DNA of 54,026 nucleotides, taken from assembly GCA_937870855.1 (NCBI GenBank), contig CALMWT010000010.1, positions 1 through 54,026 of the forward strand. The letters run 5' to 3'. Below the pieces are notes generated by a model that saw nothing but the letters and a program-made list of their open reading frames with translations, was not told the DNA's origin and searched no databases. Numbering within the stretch: the first letter of the stretch is position 1; every line of letters starts with the position of its first letter. Made by a program: the position numbers and the translations under genes. Shown here in pieces: positions 1 to 7,843 of the stretch. The stretch comes from an uncultured Taibaiella sp. Lineage in GTDB: Bacteria > Bacteroidota > Bacteroidia > Chitinophagales > Chitinophagaceae.

Positions 1-55
1 AACCCGCGACCTACAGCTTGGAAGGCTGTCGCTCTACCAACTGAGCTACTCCCGC
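1..55 (-). tRNA. tRNA-Gly (anticodon TCC), 3' end cut by window edge
   Basis: Read on the minus strand, the 5' end GCGGGAGTAGCTCAG is a standard acceptor plus D-arm. The anticodon arm is GACAGC-CTTCCAA-GCTG, with anticodon TCC reading GGA/GGG codons. The T-arm begins GGTCGCGGGTT and the molecule runs off the left edge, so the 3' acceptor strand is not seen. It is the third tRNA of a Thr-Tyr-Gly set and is probably cut from the same precursor. Confidence 0.95.
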
Positions 56-130
56 TTGTTTGATATCACAATGTGATAATAAGGAATCTGTAAACTTCCT
101 TCACCGTGTATCATTTCAACATTAATAAAG

Positions 131-213
131 TGGGCAGAGAAGGATTCGAACCTCCGTACTCGTGAGAGAACAGATTTACAGTCTGTCGCCTTTAGCCACT
201 CGGCCATCTGCCC
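131..213 (-). tRNA. tRNA-Tyr (anticodon GTA)
   Basis: The acceptor stem pairs GGGCAGA (213-207) with TCTGCCC (138-132), followed by an A discriminator at 131. The anticodon loop reads CTGTAAA with anticodon GTA, which specifies tyrosine. The extended variable arm typical of bacterial tRNA-Tyr is present, giving 83 nt. CCA is not encoded. It lies between tRNA-Thr and tRNA-Gly on the same strand. Confidence 0.97.
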
Positions 214-310
214 GCTAATTAATTCTGAATGTTGAGTTTTGAATGTTGAATAAGAAAGAAGTACCCAAGAGGTAACTCAAAACTCATCATCAAAATGTAA
301 CATTCGCAAG

Positions 311-383
311 AGCCACTTGCCGGAATCGAACCAGCGACCTACTGATTACAAATCAGTTGCTCTACCAGCTGAGCTAAAGTGGC
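311..383 (-). tRNA. tRNA-Thr (anticodon TGT)
   Basis: The acceptor stem pairs GCCACTT (383-377) with AAGTGGC (318-312). The anticodon loop TTTGTAA carries anticodon TGT (ACA codons). Length is 73 nt. It is the promoter-proximal tRNA of the cluster. The order Thr(TGT)-Tyr(GTA)-Gly(TCC) equals that of the E. coli thrU-tyrU-glyT-thrT-tufB operon. Confidence 0.97.
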
Positions 384-425
384 ATTTTTATCGTTTAAAG
401 AACTTACCCGTTGTTATTGGGATGG

Positions 426-456
426 CAAAGGTAGAGAACAAAATTATTTTTGCAAA
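426..456 (-). promoter_or_regulatory. Bacteroidota sigma-70 promoter of the tRNA cluster
   Basis: On the minus strand there is a TTTG box (456-453), a 19-nt spacer and TACCTTTG (433-426). This matches the Bacteroidota consensus TTTG-N19-21-TAnnTTTG at every specified base. It lies 43 nt upstream of the tRNA-Thr 5' end, a normal leader length for a processed tRNA precursor. Confidence 0.8.
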
Positions 457-532
457 TCTTTTTTAAAAGCATTTTTACTTTTTTCCTGAGATGATTTATT
501 TAGATGGACGAGCATAGACTATGTAATCCTAA

Positions 533-1105
533 CTACAGATTTCCATCAATGGCCAATCGTAATTGATGTTTCAGGTCTTTTATTCTTTGAACAAATACCG
601 GATGGCTTCTATCATATACTCGCCTGTCAACAAATTCTTCGAGAGGAAAATTTTTACTTTCTGTGCGTCTGTCAGAACCAAATCCCGGATCCATTACTTC
701 ATAAACTACAAAATCCGTAAAATTATAACGATACTCATTATCGTAGACGTAAATTTTATACTTAAAAAAAATAAAAAAGTAGTCATGACCTCTATATTGA
801 AATGGTAAAAACCCATTCCCAAAAATTTTCCCCTCTTCTACGTCTTCATAAGTAATTGGTTGTTTAATGATAGATGAATTCAACTGCTTTCCTGAATGCG
901 TAGTCATCATAACTACTCGCCCATAGTCTTGAAGTGCAAGAAATTGTTTTACTCTTTTAAAAAGTAATTCTTTCTTTCCGCTGGCTTGCAGTGTTTTTTC
1001 ATAAGTTATTTTTCCAGTTTCTTTGCTAACAGGATAGTTATAATCGTTTTGTGCAGATGCAATTTGATTTATAAAAAAGGTGAGAATTAAACAAAGAATT
1101 TTCAT
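533..1105 (-). CDS. secreted DUF4468-like protein
   Basis: 190 aa with a classical signal peptide: MKILCLILTFF hydrophobic core and likely cleavage after IASA, before QNDYNY. The mature N-terminus (YPVSKETGKITYEKTLQASG, then a helix with FKRVKQFLAL) resembles the DUF4468 family of Bacteroidota periplasmic or outer-membrane proteins. The rest is rich in aromatic residues (YRGHDYFFIFFKYKIYVY) and looks like beta-sheet. The family assignment rests on a short stretch and is tentative; the function is unknown. The ATG at 1105 lies 24 nt after the pntB stop, so it is probably read through from the transhydrogenase operon, without an obvious functional link. Confidence 0.75.
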   Translation of the reverse strand: MKILCLILTFFINQIASAQNDYNYPVSKETGKITYEKTLQASGKKELLFKRVKQFLALQDYGRVVMMTTHSGKQLNSSIIKQPITYEDVEEGKIFGNGFLPFQYRGHDYFFIFFKYKIYVYDNEYRYNFTDFVVYEVMDPGFGSDRRTESKNFPLEEFVDRRVYDRSHPVFVQRIKDLKHQLRLAIDGNL

Positions 1106-1129
1106 GAGAGTTGATTTGAATTTTCTAAA

Positions 1130-2524
1130 CTACACCAGCTTCAGTTCTCCAACTAAATCCTGCAATACCTTTTTCGCATCGCCGAAGAGCATTGAAGTTT
1201 TTGGCTTGAAGAAAAGTTCATTTTCTATTCCAGCATAGCCTGGTTTCATGCTGCGTTTGTTCACTATTACATGCTCAGCTTTTTCTACTTCGAGAATAGG
1301 CATTCCATAAATAGGACTTGCAGGATCTTCCTTAGCAGCAGGATTCACAACGTCATTTGCGCCTAAAATCAATACTACACTTGTCTGTCCCATCTGATCA
1401 TTGGCATCTTCCATTTCCTTTAGCTTCTCATAAGGCACGTCTGCTTCTGCAAGCAATACGTTCATGTGTCCTGGCATACGCCCTGCCACTGGATGAATAC
1501 CATAGCTTACTTCCACACCCTTATCTTCCAATATTTTTTCCAGTTCATGGCAAGCATGTTGTGCTTGAGCTACAGCAAGACCATAACCCGGAATAATCAT
1601 TACTTTGGATGCATACGCCATCAACACCGCAGTATCATTCATTGAAATCTCTTTATAATTCCCTTGCTCCTTTGATCCACTACTTGCACCCGCTTTCTGC
1701 CCACCGAAAGAACCGATCAATACATTTTTCAACGAGCGGTTCATTGCTTTGCACATCAGCATTGTTAGAATAGTACCAGCCGAACCTACAAGGATTCCAC
1801 CTGTAAGCATTACCGGATTATCGTAAAGAAAACCGCCAAATGCAGCCGCTACGCCAGTAAATGAATTAAGTAAAGAAATTACCACAGGCATATCTGCGCC
1901 GCCAATAGGCATAACAAACAACACTCCATAGATAGCAGCTAATGCAAGAATACCATAGAACAATGCAGGCGCTGAAGAATAGCCTCCAATAAGCATTACA
2001 GACATTGCAATGATGCCTGCAAAAAGAATAAAATTGATGGCTTGTCCGCCAGGAATTGTACGGTCTTTTATTTTTCCATTTAGCTTACCCCACGCTATGA
2101 TACTTCCTGCAAATGATACTGTTCCGATGATCATTCCGAGCACAATGACAAGAAACATTCCGACCGACGGCTCCGGATTGTGATGATATTCTACAACAGA
2201 AATAAGCATGGCACAAGCGCCACCCATACCATTGAACAGGCTGACCATTTCCGGCATCGCAGTCATTTGCACTTTTTTAGCGGCGAGCGTACCAACAATG
2301 CTTCCGATTATCAGCCCGCCAAATATCCATGCGTAATTACCCAACGGGTTTCCATTATGATCTCGGTATAAAAAGATGGTAGCAATAATTGCCAACGTCA
2401 TTCCGAAAGCAGCAATAAGGTTTCCCTTGCGCGCGCTATCGGGATGCGAAAGCATTTTTAAGCCTACAATGAAGGTTATTGATCCGATTAAATAGCTAAG
2501 TGGTAAAAGCATAATAAATTCCAA
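1130..2524 (-). CDS. pntB: NAD(P)+ transhydrogenase, beta subunit
   Basis: 464 aa, the usual length for PntB. The N-terminal ~280 residues form a series of membrane helices (for example LSYLIGSITFIVGLKML and the helices around residues 140-250) that make up the proton channel with PntA2. The C-terminal third is the NADP(H)-binding domain III, with the PGYGLAVAQAQH fingerprint, HPVAGRMPGHMNVLLAEA and the LILGANDVVNPAA loop. It couples hydride transfer from NADH to NADP+ to proton re-entry, supplying NADPH. It is the last enzyme gene of pntA1-pntA2-[four-helix gene]-pntB. The gap to pntA2 is about 490 bp instead of a few bases because of the inserted four-helix cassette. Confidence 0.97.
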   Translation of the reverse strand: MEFIMLLPLSYLIGSITFIVGLKMLSHPDSARKGNLIAAFGMTLAIIATIFLYRDHNGNPLGNYAWIFGGLIIGSIVGTLAAKKVQMTAMPEMVSLFNGMGGACAMLISVVEYHHNPEPSVGMFLVIVLGMIIGTVSFAGSIIAWGKLNGKIKDRTIPGGQAINFILFAGIIAMSVMLIGGYSSAPALFYGILALAAIYGVLFVMPIGGADMPVVISLLNSFTGVAAAFGGFLYDNPVMLTGGILVGSAGTILTMLMCKAMNRSLKNVLIGSFGGQKAGASSGSKEQGNYKEISMNDTAVLMAYASKVMIIPGYGLAVAQAQHACHELEKILEDKGVEVSYGIHPVAGRMPGHMNVLLAEADVPYEKLKEMEDANDQMGQTSVVLILGANDVVNPAAKEDPASPIYGMPILEVEKAEHVIVNKRSMKPGYAGIENELFFKPKTSMLFGDAKKVLQDLVGELKLV

Positions 2525-2528
2525 ATTT

Positions 2529-2622
2529 TAAATTCCAAAAACCAAAACCTATTTAGAGTGTTTGCTTTTATTGAAGCATAGTAAATTCCAAAAAACCAAA
2601 TCAGTATTTAGAGTTTTTGCTT
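2529..2622 (-). repeat. direct duplication at the 3' edge of the four-helix-bundle gene
   Basis: Two imperfect direct copies of about 40 bp lie at 2529-2568 and 2582-2622. Each contains TAAATTCCAAAAA, ACCAAA, TATTTAGAGT and TTTGCTT in the same order. The copy at 2582-2622 includes the last codons and stop of the four-helix gene, so the gene's 3' end has been duplicated into the spacer before pntB. Confidence 0.75.
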
Positions 2623-2949
2623 CTGCAATAATTTATTGATTATAGCTGATAAAATTTTCCTGATTTCTTCAACTTCATTTTTCAATACACTTGAATTTAC
2701 TGTTTCGCTTTCCAGTAAATCGAGCCCATACTTTGTTTCTTTTGCTTCTTTTCTGGCTATACGAAGTCTCAATATCAAATCTTGTTTGCCAAGATTTTCA
2801 TTTGCTTCTATATAATTGGCACCAATAGATGATGAGGAACGAATTACTTGCTTTATATAAATTACGGTGATGACATCATGCTTTAACCGCTTACAAAACT
2901 CCCTAACGTCCTTTGCAAACTTTAATGTTCTGTCTTCGAGATCATTCAT
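2608..2949 (-). CDS. four-helix-bundle protein (23S rRNA intervening-sequence / S23 family)
   Basis: 113 aa from the ATG at 2949. A longer frame exists up to 3042, but its first 31 codons only translate the AATTCCA-type repeat (IPNSKFQAPNSKLQIP) and overlap pntA2, so 2949 is preferred. Family signatures are RSSSSIGANYIEANE, LRIARKEAKETKYGLDLL and a helical C-terminus. Members are found as ORFs inside 23S rRNA intervening sequences and as free genes, and resemble the Avd proteins of diversity-generating retroelements. The biochemical role is not established. No reverse transcriptase or template repeat is nearby. Lying between pntA2 and pntB, it looks like an inserted passenger rather than a transhydrogenase component. 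Confidence 0.85.
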   Translation of the reverse strand: MNDLEDRTLKFAKDVREFCKRLKHDVITVIYIKQVIRSSSSIGANYIEANENLGKQDLILRLRIARKEAKETKYGLDLLESETVNSSVLKNEVEEIRKILSAIINKLLQKQKL

Positions 2950-2950
2950 G

Positions 2951-3012
2951 CTTGGAATTTGGAGCTTGGAATTTGGAGCTTGAAATTTGGAATTTGGAAT
3001 TTGGAATTTGAA
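2951..3012 (-). repeat. tandem AATTCCAAATTCCAA-type short repeat
   Basis: On the plus strand the unit GGAATTT or GGAGCTT, followed by TGGA or TGAA, recurs about seven times with variations. The tract fills the space between the four-helix gene start and the pntA2 stop. Related tracts occur at 9440-9540 and 36407-36460. It replaces any visible ribosome-binding site for the four-helix gene. Confidence 0.85.
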
Positions 3013-3016
3013 GTTT

Positions 3017-3340
3017 TTACTTCTTCTTTTTCTTCTTATCAAACATCTCTAGCATTCTGTCTGTTACCACAAATCCCCCAACAACATTCAGCGTTCCCAA
3101 TATCACTGCAAGAAAGCCAAGTGTCAGTGCGAGATAATCATCTGTTGGCGCTTGTCCCATCACTATGATAGCACCGATAATTACAACACCATGAATCGCA
3201 TTTGCTCCGCTCATCAATGGTGTATGCAAAACAGAAGGCACGCGTGAAATAACTTCTATTCCCAAAAAGATGGAAAGGATAACAATAGTTAGCAAACGAT
3301 ACGTTGCTGCATCTGTAAATAACTGCGCGATACTATCCAT
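3017..3340 (-). CDS. pntA2: NAD(P)+ transhydrogenase, alpha subunit part 2 (membrane part)
   Basis: 107 aa with three to four hydrophobic helices (YRLLTIVILSIFLGIEVIS, HGVVIIGAIIVMG, YLALTLGFLAVILGTLNVVG), matching the small membrane subunit of the split-alpha form of transhydrogenase. The conserved region around PSVLHTPLMSGANAIHG is present. It ends in a lysine run that stays cytoplasmic. Only 5 nt separate it from pntA1, so the two are translated from one message. Split alpha subunits are normal in many bacteria and are not a sign of damage. Confidence 0.95.
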   Translation of the reverse strand: MDSIAQLFTDAATYRLLTIVILSIFLGIEVISRVPSVLHTPLMSGANAIHGVVIIGAIIVMGQAPTDDYLALTLGFLAVILGTLNVVGGFVVTDRMLEMFDKKKKKK

Positions 3341-3345
3341 AAAAT

Positions 3346-4479
3346 TTATGCGTTTGCGGTTGAAGGTAATAATGATTGAATGCGCTCGTTCACGATTTTA
3401 CAATCGTGTGCTATACAAGTTCCTTTCACAAGATCATCTTCCCAATTAAGGTTGATGCCTCCTTCTTTGTTGATGATAAGCTTGAGAAAGTTCAGCACAT
3501 TTTTGCTATACAGTTTACTTGCATCAGAAGGCATAGTTGCCGCGAGTGCAGAATTGCCAATGATGGTAACGCCGTGATGGAGAATGGTTTCATTGTTTAT
3601 TGTAAGCTCAGTATTGCCGCCGGTTACAGAAGCTAAATCTATAATCACAGAGCCAGCGCGCATGTCTTCAATCATCTCTTTGGTGATAAGTATTGGCGCT
3701 TTCCGTCCGGGAATTTGTGCAGTAGTTATGATGATGTCTGCTTTGCGGGCATGTTCGTGAATTTTTGCTTTTTGCTTTGCCTGAAATTCCTCGCTTTGCT
3801 CCACTGCATAACCTCCTGCTTTCGATGCATCTGCTGCGCCCTCTACTTCTACAAATTTTGCCCCGAGGCTCATCACCTCTTCTTTCACAGCAGGGCGCGT
3901 ATCAAACACTTCTACTACCGACCCAAGACGACGAGCAGTTGCTATTGCTTGCAAGCCTGCTACACCAGCACCAAGTATCAACACCTTCGCAGGGGCAATG
4001 CTTCCTGCTGCAGTCATAAACATTGGGAAGTAACGACTGTACTGAAATGCGGCAAGCAGCACTGCTTTATAACCGGCAATGTTTGCCTGCGAACTAAGAA
4101 CATCCATAGCCTGCGCACGAGTAGTTCGCGGAATGGTATCAAGGCTAAATACAGTCAATCCTTTATCAGAAAATTGCTGCATCAAAGCAGGGTGAAATAA
4201 TGGCTGATATACACCCAGAATTGCGGCGTTTGCTTTTAATGATTGTGGAAGATTATCGGGCTGTATGGTTAGGATAAAATCCGATTCCTGCGAAACCTCA
4301 TTCCTACTTTTTATTAAAGCGCCAGCATCTGCATAACTTTTATTATTGAAGAAAGCGCTCTCTCCTGCCCCATCTTCGATGTAAACCTGTACACCCATTT
4401 TCACCAATTGAGCAACTACTTCCGGCACAAGCGAAACGCGTGTTTCTGGAATCTGCTCTTTCAATACGCCAATAATCAT
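3346..4479 (-). CDS. pntA1: NAD(P)+ transhydrogenase, alpha subunit part 1 (NAD-binding)
   Basis: 377 aa, soluble domain I of the transhydrogenase (alanine dehydrogenase/PNT superfamily). The N-terminal signature VLKEQIPETRVSLVPE is at residues 5-20. RAQAMDVLSSQANIAGYKAV at 121-140 is the PNT signature. A Rossmann GAGVAG at 170-175 binds NAD(H). VIIDLASVTGGN and the HGVTIIGNSALAATMPSDAS segment near the C-terminus are also typical. It is the first gene of the operon. It is distinguished from alanine dehydrogenase by the adjacent pntA2 and pntB. Confidence 0.96.
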   Translation of the reverse strand: MIIGVLKEQIPETRVSLVPEVVAQLVKMGVQVYIEDGAGESAFFNNKSYADAGALIKSRNEVSQESDFILTIQPDNLPQSLKANAAILGVYQPLFHPALMQQFSDKGLTVFSLDTIPRTTRAQAMDVLSSQANIAGYKAVLLAAFQYSRYFPMFMTAAGSIAPAKVLILGAGVAGLQAIATARRLGSVVEVFDTRPAVKEEVMSLGAKFVEVEGAADASKAGGYAVEQSEEFQAKQKAKIHEHARKADIIITTAQIPGRKAPILITKEMIEDMRAGSVIIDLASVTGGNTELTINNETILHHGVTIIGNSALAATMPSDASKLYSKNVLNFLKLIINKEGGINLNWEDDLVKGTCIAHDCKIVNERIQSLLPSTANA

Positions 4480-4503
4480 ATAGCTCGCGTTTTCTTAAGA
4501 TTA

Positions 4504-4535
4504 GAAAAATAGCGGTTTTTATTTCAAAAGTCAAA
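4504..4535 (-). promoter_or_regulatory. candidate promoter of the pnt operon
   Basis: On the minus strand TTTG (535-532 of the 4 kb line) is followed by a 20-nt spacer and TATTTTTC, one mismatch from TAnnTTTG. It would start transcription roughly 15-20 nt upstream of the pntA1 ATG. The surrounding DNA is AT-rich, so a chance match is possible. Confidence 0.45.
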
Positions 4536-4604
4536 ATTGAATTTTATAGCGTTGCTTTTTGTTAGATGAACCACTACGACTGCCCTTCCAAACAGGTATA
4601 CGCC

Positions 4605-4641
4605 TATAAAGGAAAACCGCCTCAAATTGTGTTGAGACGGC
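4605..4641 (-). terminator. rho-independent terminator after the RCC1-repeat gene
   Basis: The minus-strand RNA folds as GCCGUCUCAA, loop CACAAU, UUGAGGCGGU (10 pairs including two G-U), followed by UUUCC and UUU. It starts about 25 nt after the stop of the RCC1-repeat gene and separates it from the pnt operon promoter. Confidence 0.8.
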
Positions 4642-4666
4642 TTCTTATCGCGATGAAAAAAACTAA

Positions 4667-7546
4667 CTATTCTTTTACAATCTTTTTCATTAGGGTTTTA
4701 CCGTTATCCGTTGTGGCGGAAAGTATATACACGCCGTTCGGAAGTCCGGAGAGATTAACCGACATTCCTTTTGCTGCTTGTTGCTGCACCATTCTTCCCA
4801 ACATATCTGCCACCCGCACATTGGAAACAGCTTCAGAAAAATAGAGCATTTCCTGTACTGGATTTGGATAAACGTTTACATCTGTTTTATCAAGGTCTTC
4901 TACAGACAATATACATGCTGCAATCACCGCAGCTTCATCCAGGCAATTACTCAGATTACCGGAAATATTTCTTGGATGCGTAGCCGCAGGATTTTTAAGA
5001 TAGCTACAGAAGTTTGGCATGCTACAAGCTGCAAGTGCCGGATTGTTTACAATGGTTAAACCAAAAGTCCCTGTAGGCTGGAATGTGGTATTCTGCAAAG
5101 CAGAAATATTTGCCAGTACATTGTTTTCTTGTATGTCAATATCCTGACCCACGGTGGTCAAACTGCTTAAGCCGTTCAAATCTGTTAAAGCATCGTTGTT
5201 ATAAACAAAAAGAAAGGCACCCACACTTGCCAGGCTGCTTAAGCCATTCACATTAGCCAACGCCGGATTGCCAAGTATTTGAAGAAAACTTCCTATGGTT
5301 GATAAATTGCTGAGTCCATTCATATCAGTTAATGAACTATTGTCACGGATATTCAGTGACATACCAATAGAAACAAAGCTGTCAAGATTGCTGATTTGCG
5401 TCAGGGAAGTGTTTAGACCTATATACACATAACCTTGCACGCTCGACAATTTGTTCAAGCCATTTGTACTGGTTAGTGCAGTTCGTTCGATATTGAGATT
5501 TCCTGTTACTGTGTCAATATTATTGAGTGGAGAAAGGTTCGTGATGTTAGAGATGCCGGACGTTACGCCGACAAATAGATTTCCAGAAATCTGGGTACAG
5601 TTGGGGTAACGGGCAATAAAGCTGTCCACCTGTGCCTGTGTATGTAAAAAAACATTTCCCGGAGGGCAAGGCGACGCACAAGCCGCAACTACTGCTACCT
5701 CATTTAAACAGTTAGTAAGATTGCCGGAAATATCTCTTGGGTGTGTGCTTGCAGGATTTGCAAGATAGCTACAGAAATTAGGGATGTTGCAAACTCCCAG
5801 AACCGGATTGTTTTTGATGGTTAGACCCAAAGAGCTTGAAGGTTGGAATGTGGTATTCTGCAAAGCTGAAATGTCTGATAATGCATCATTTCCTTCTATG
5901 TAAACGTATGCTCCCACAGTTGCCAAACTACTTAAGCCGTTTAGATCTGTTAAGGCATCATTGTCATAAAAATAAAGATACCCACCTACACTTGCTATAT
6001 TGCTTAATCCACTCATTGTAGTTAAGGACGCATTCTCCCGGATATGAAGATGTGAGCCAACAGTTGTCAAACTGCTAAAACTATCAAGATTGTTTAACGC
6101 TGGATTATTTTCAACATACACCCCATCCCCAACACTTGTCAAGCTACCAAAACCAATATTTATTAAACCTGGATTATTATAAATTTTAAGTTCCCCTCCT
6201 ATGCTTACAATATTATTGAGCGGAGAAAGATCTGTAACATTTGCTCCCACAGTTGTAATAGTCATATCTCCCGGTATTGCTGTGCAATTAGAATATATTG
6301 CAGCAAAGTCGCTTACTTCTGTTTGTGTGTTCAAAACGATATTTCCCGTAGGGCAAGCAGGTGGTTGGCTTAAAGCAGAACTATGATGTTGTCCAACACT
6401 AATTGATAGCCAGTTGGTAGCTGTTCCTACTTGTACAGGGCTGTTTTGTTGCGTGATATTTCCCGTGCCTAATCGTCCATTTGCTCCATTACCCCAGCTC
6501 CAAAGCGTACCATCTGTTTTTACGGCAAGAGAATGAGACTCTCCTGCACCCACTTGCTGCCAGTTGGTAGCAGAGCCTATCTGTACAGGACTTAATTGAT
6601 TTGAGGTATTTCCTGTTCCTAATCGTCCATTTGCACCATTCCCCCAACTCCAAAGTGTACCATCTGTTTTTACGGCTAAGCAATGAGACTCCCCTGCACT
6701 TACCTGCTGCCAGTTAGTAGCTACTCCTATTTGTACAGGGCTGGTTTGTTGTGTGGTATTACCCGTGCCCAATCGTCCATGTCCTCCAAACCCCCAGGAC
6801 CATAGAGTGCCATTTGTTTTAATAGCAAGAGAATAATTACCTCCTGCAGTAATCTGTTGCCAGTTGGTAGCTGTTCCTACTTGTACAGGGCTGTTTTGTT
6901 GTGTGGTATTTCCTATTCCTAATGCTCCATACCACCCTAGACCCCAAGCCCACAGTGTACCGTCTGTTTTTATTGCGAGAGAATGCCCACCGCCTGCACT
7001 TACATGTAGCCAGTTAGTAGCTGCTCCAATTTGTACGGGAATTAATTGTTGCGTAGTAGTATTTCCCGTTCCTAATTGTCCGTCCGACCCGTAGCCCCAT
7101 GCCCAGAGCGTACCGTCTGTTTTAATCGCAAGAGAATGTGTCACTCCAGCACTAACCTTTTGCCAGTTGGTACCTGTTCCTATTTGCACGGGGTTGAGCT
7201 GGTCTGTAGTATTTCCCGTGCCTAATCGTCCATCTGCTCCAGAGCCCCATGCCCAAAGCGTGCCATCCGCTTTAATTGCAAGGGAATGTGATGATCCTAA
7301 ACTTATTTTCTGCCATCCTACAACCCAACCAACTTGTAAAGGGCTAAATTGACTGGAAATACTTCCTGTTCCTAACCGTCCATTAGCTCCCATACCAAAT
7401 GTATGTAAGGCCTGTGCTTTTGCACCTACAGAGAAAAATAAAAAGAGAGCAACATGCAGCATAGGGATTAGAAAAACTGCATTGCCGACCCTGAAAAACC
7501 GTTTTGATTTTTGTAAGAAATTTTTAGTCATGGTAGTTTTACTCAT
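4667..7546 (-). CDS. secreted RCC1-repeat / receptor L-domain-like protein with T9SS sorting domain
   Basis: 959 aa. A signal peptide (hydrophobic LIPMLHVALFLFFSVGAKAQ) is followed by seven RCC1-type beta-propeller repeats at about residues 48-395, each with GxLGTGN.., a PVQ(I/V)G turn and HSLA(I/V)KTDGTLWAWG. Next come two blocks (about 400-640 and 645-875) that begin CP.GN(I/V).L.TQ.. and contain short repeats such as GLSSLATVGAYVYIEGNDAL. These resemble the receptor L domain / leucine-rich solenoid. The last ~75 residues (DVNVYPNPVQ, then GLPNGVYILS and KKIVKE) are a type A T9SS C-terminal sorting domain, so the protein is exported through the outer membrane and anchored or released. The ligand is unknown. 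It is a single-gene unit with its own terminator. Confidence 0.9.
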   Translation of the reverse strand: MSKTTMTKNFLQKSKRFFRVGNAVFLIPMLHVALFLFFSVGAKAQALHTFGMGANGRLGTGSISSQFSPLQVGWVVGWQKISLGSSHSLAIKADGTLWAWGSGADGRLGTGNTTDQLNPVQIGTGTNWQKVSAGVTHSLAIKTDGTLWAWGYGSDGQLGTGNTTTQQLIPVQIGAATNWLHVSAGGGHSLAIKTDGTLWAWGLGWYGALGIGNTTQQNSPVQVGTATNWQQITAGGNYSLAIKTNGTLWSWGFGGHGRLGTGNTTQQTSPVQIGVATNWQQVSAGESHCLAVKTDGTLWSWGNGANGRLGTGNTSNQLSPVQIGSATNWQQVGAGESHSLAVKTDGTLWSWGNGANGRLGTGNITQQNSPVQVGTATNWLSISVGQHHSSALSQPPACPTGNIVLNTQTEVSDFAAIYSNCTAIPGDMTITTVGANVTDLSPLNNIVSIGGELKIYNNPGLINIGFGSLTSVGDGVYVENNPALNNLDSFSSLTTVGSHLHIRENASLTTMSGLSNIASVGGYLYFYDNDALTDLNGLSSLATVGAYVYIEGNDALSDISALQNTTFQPSSSLGLTIKNNPVLGVCNIPNFCSYLANPASTHPRDISGNLTNCLNEVAVVAACASPCPPGNVFLHTQAQVDSFIARYPNCTQISGNLFVGVTSGISNITNLSPLNNIDTVTGNLNIERTALTSTNGLNKLSSVQGYVYIGLNTSLTQISNLDSFVSIGMSLNIRDNSSLTDMNGLSNLSTIGSFLQILGNPALANVNGLSSLASVGAFLFVYNNDALTDLNGLSSLTTVGQDIDIQENNVLANISALQNTTFQPTGTFGLTIVNNPALAACSMPNFCSYLKNPAATHPRNISGNLSNCLDEAAVIAACILSVEDLDKTDVNVYPNPVQEMLYFSEAVSNVRVADMLGRMVQQQAAKGMSVNLSGLPNGVYILSATTDNGKTLMKKIVKE

Positions 7547-7601
7547 TTATTTGTTTTAATTGTGATTAAATCTATTCCTTGTTGTAATCCATAATTGGGC
7601 G

Positions 7602-7634
7602 CAAATGTGTCCCTGTCTTTCTAATTTTCCCAAC
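7602..7634 (-). promoter_or_regulatory. weak candidate promoter of the RCC1-repeat gene
   Basis: On the minus strand a GTTG box is followed about 22 nt later by CACATTTG, one mismatch from TAnnTTTG, some 56 nt upstream of the ATG. The spacing is slightly long. The rest of 7547-7843 between the two divergent genes shows no ORF or other clear structure. Confidence 0.3.
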
Positions 7635-7843
7635 CATCTGGGACAGAAACACGTTTTTAGGGATAGAAAATCAAAAATTGTGGCTATGAGGAAAACTCTC
7701 ACTGTATAATTTGCTCCTATCACCCACTCGCCTAAGCTTTATTTTTCCAATGAACAAGCAGCAACATCGCGATAACTACTTCTTTTAACTACGTGCTTGT
7801 AGTAAACAAACTATTTTTACCCTTTCATTTTGACTTTTATAGA

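Noticed and set aside
2608..2949. Avd gene of a diversity-generating retroelement
   Set aside because: No reverse transcriptase, template repeat or variable target gene is present nearby.
2951..3042. Longer N-terminus (31 more residues) for the four-helix protein
   Set aside because: The added sequence is only translated AATTCCA repeat and overlaps pntA2; the family fold starts at the ATG at 2949.
3017..4479. Frameshifted single pntA gene
   Set aside because: Split alpha subunits are a regular form of transhydrogenase; both parts have proper starts and lengths.
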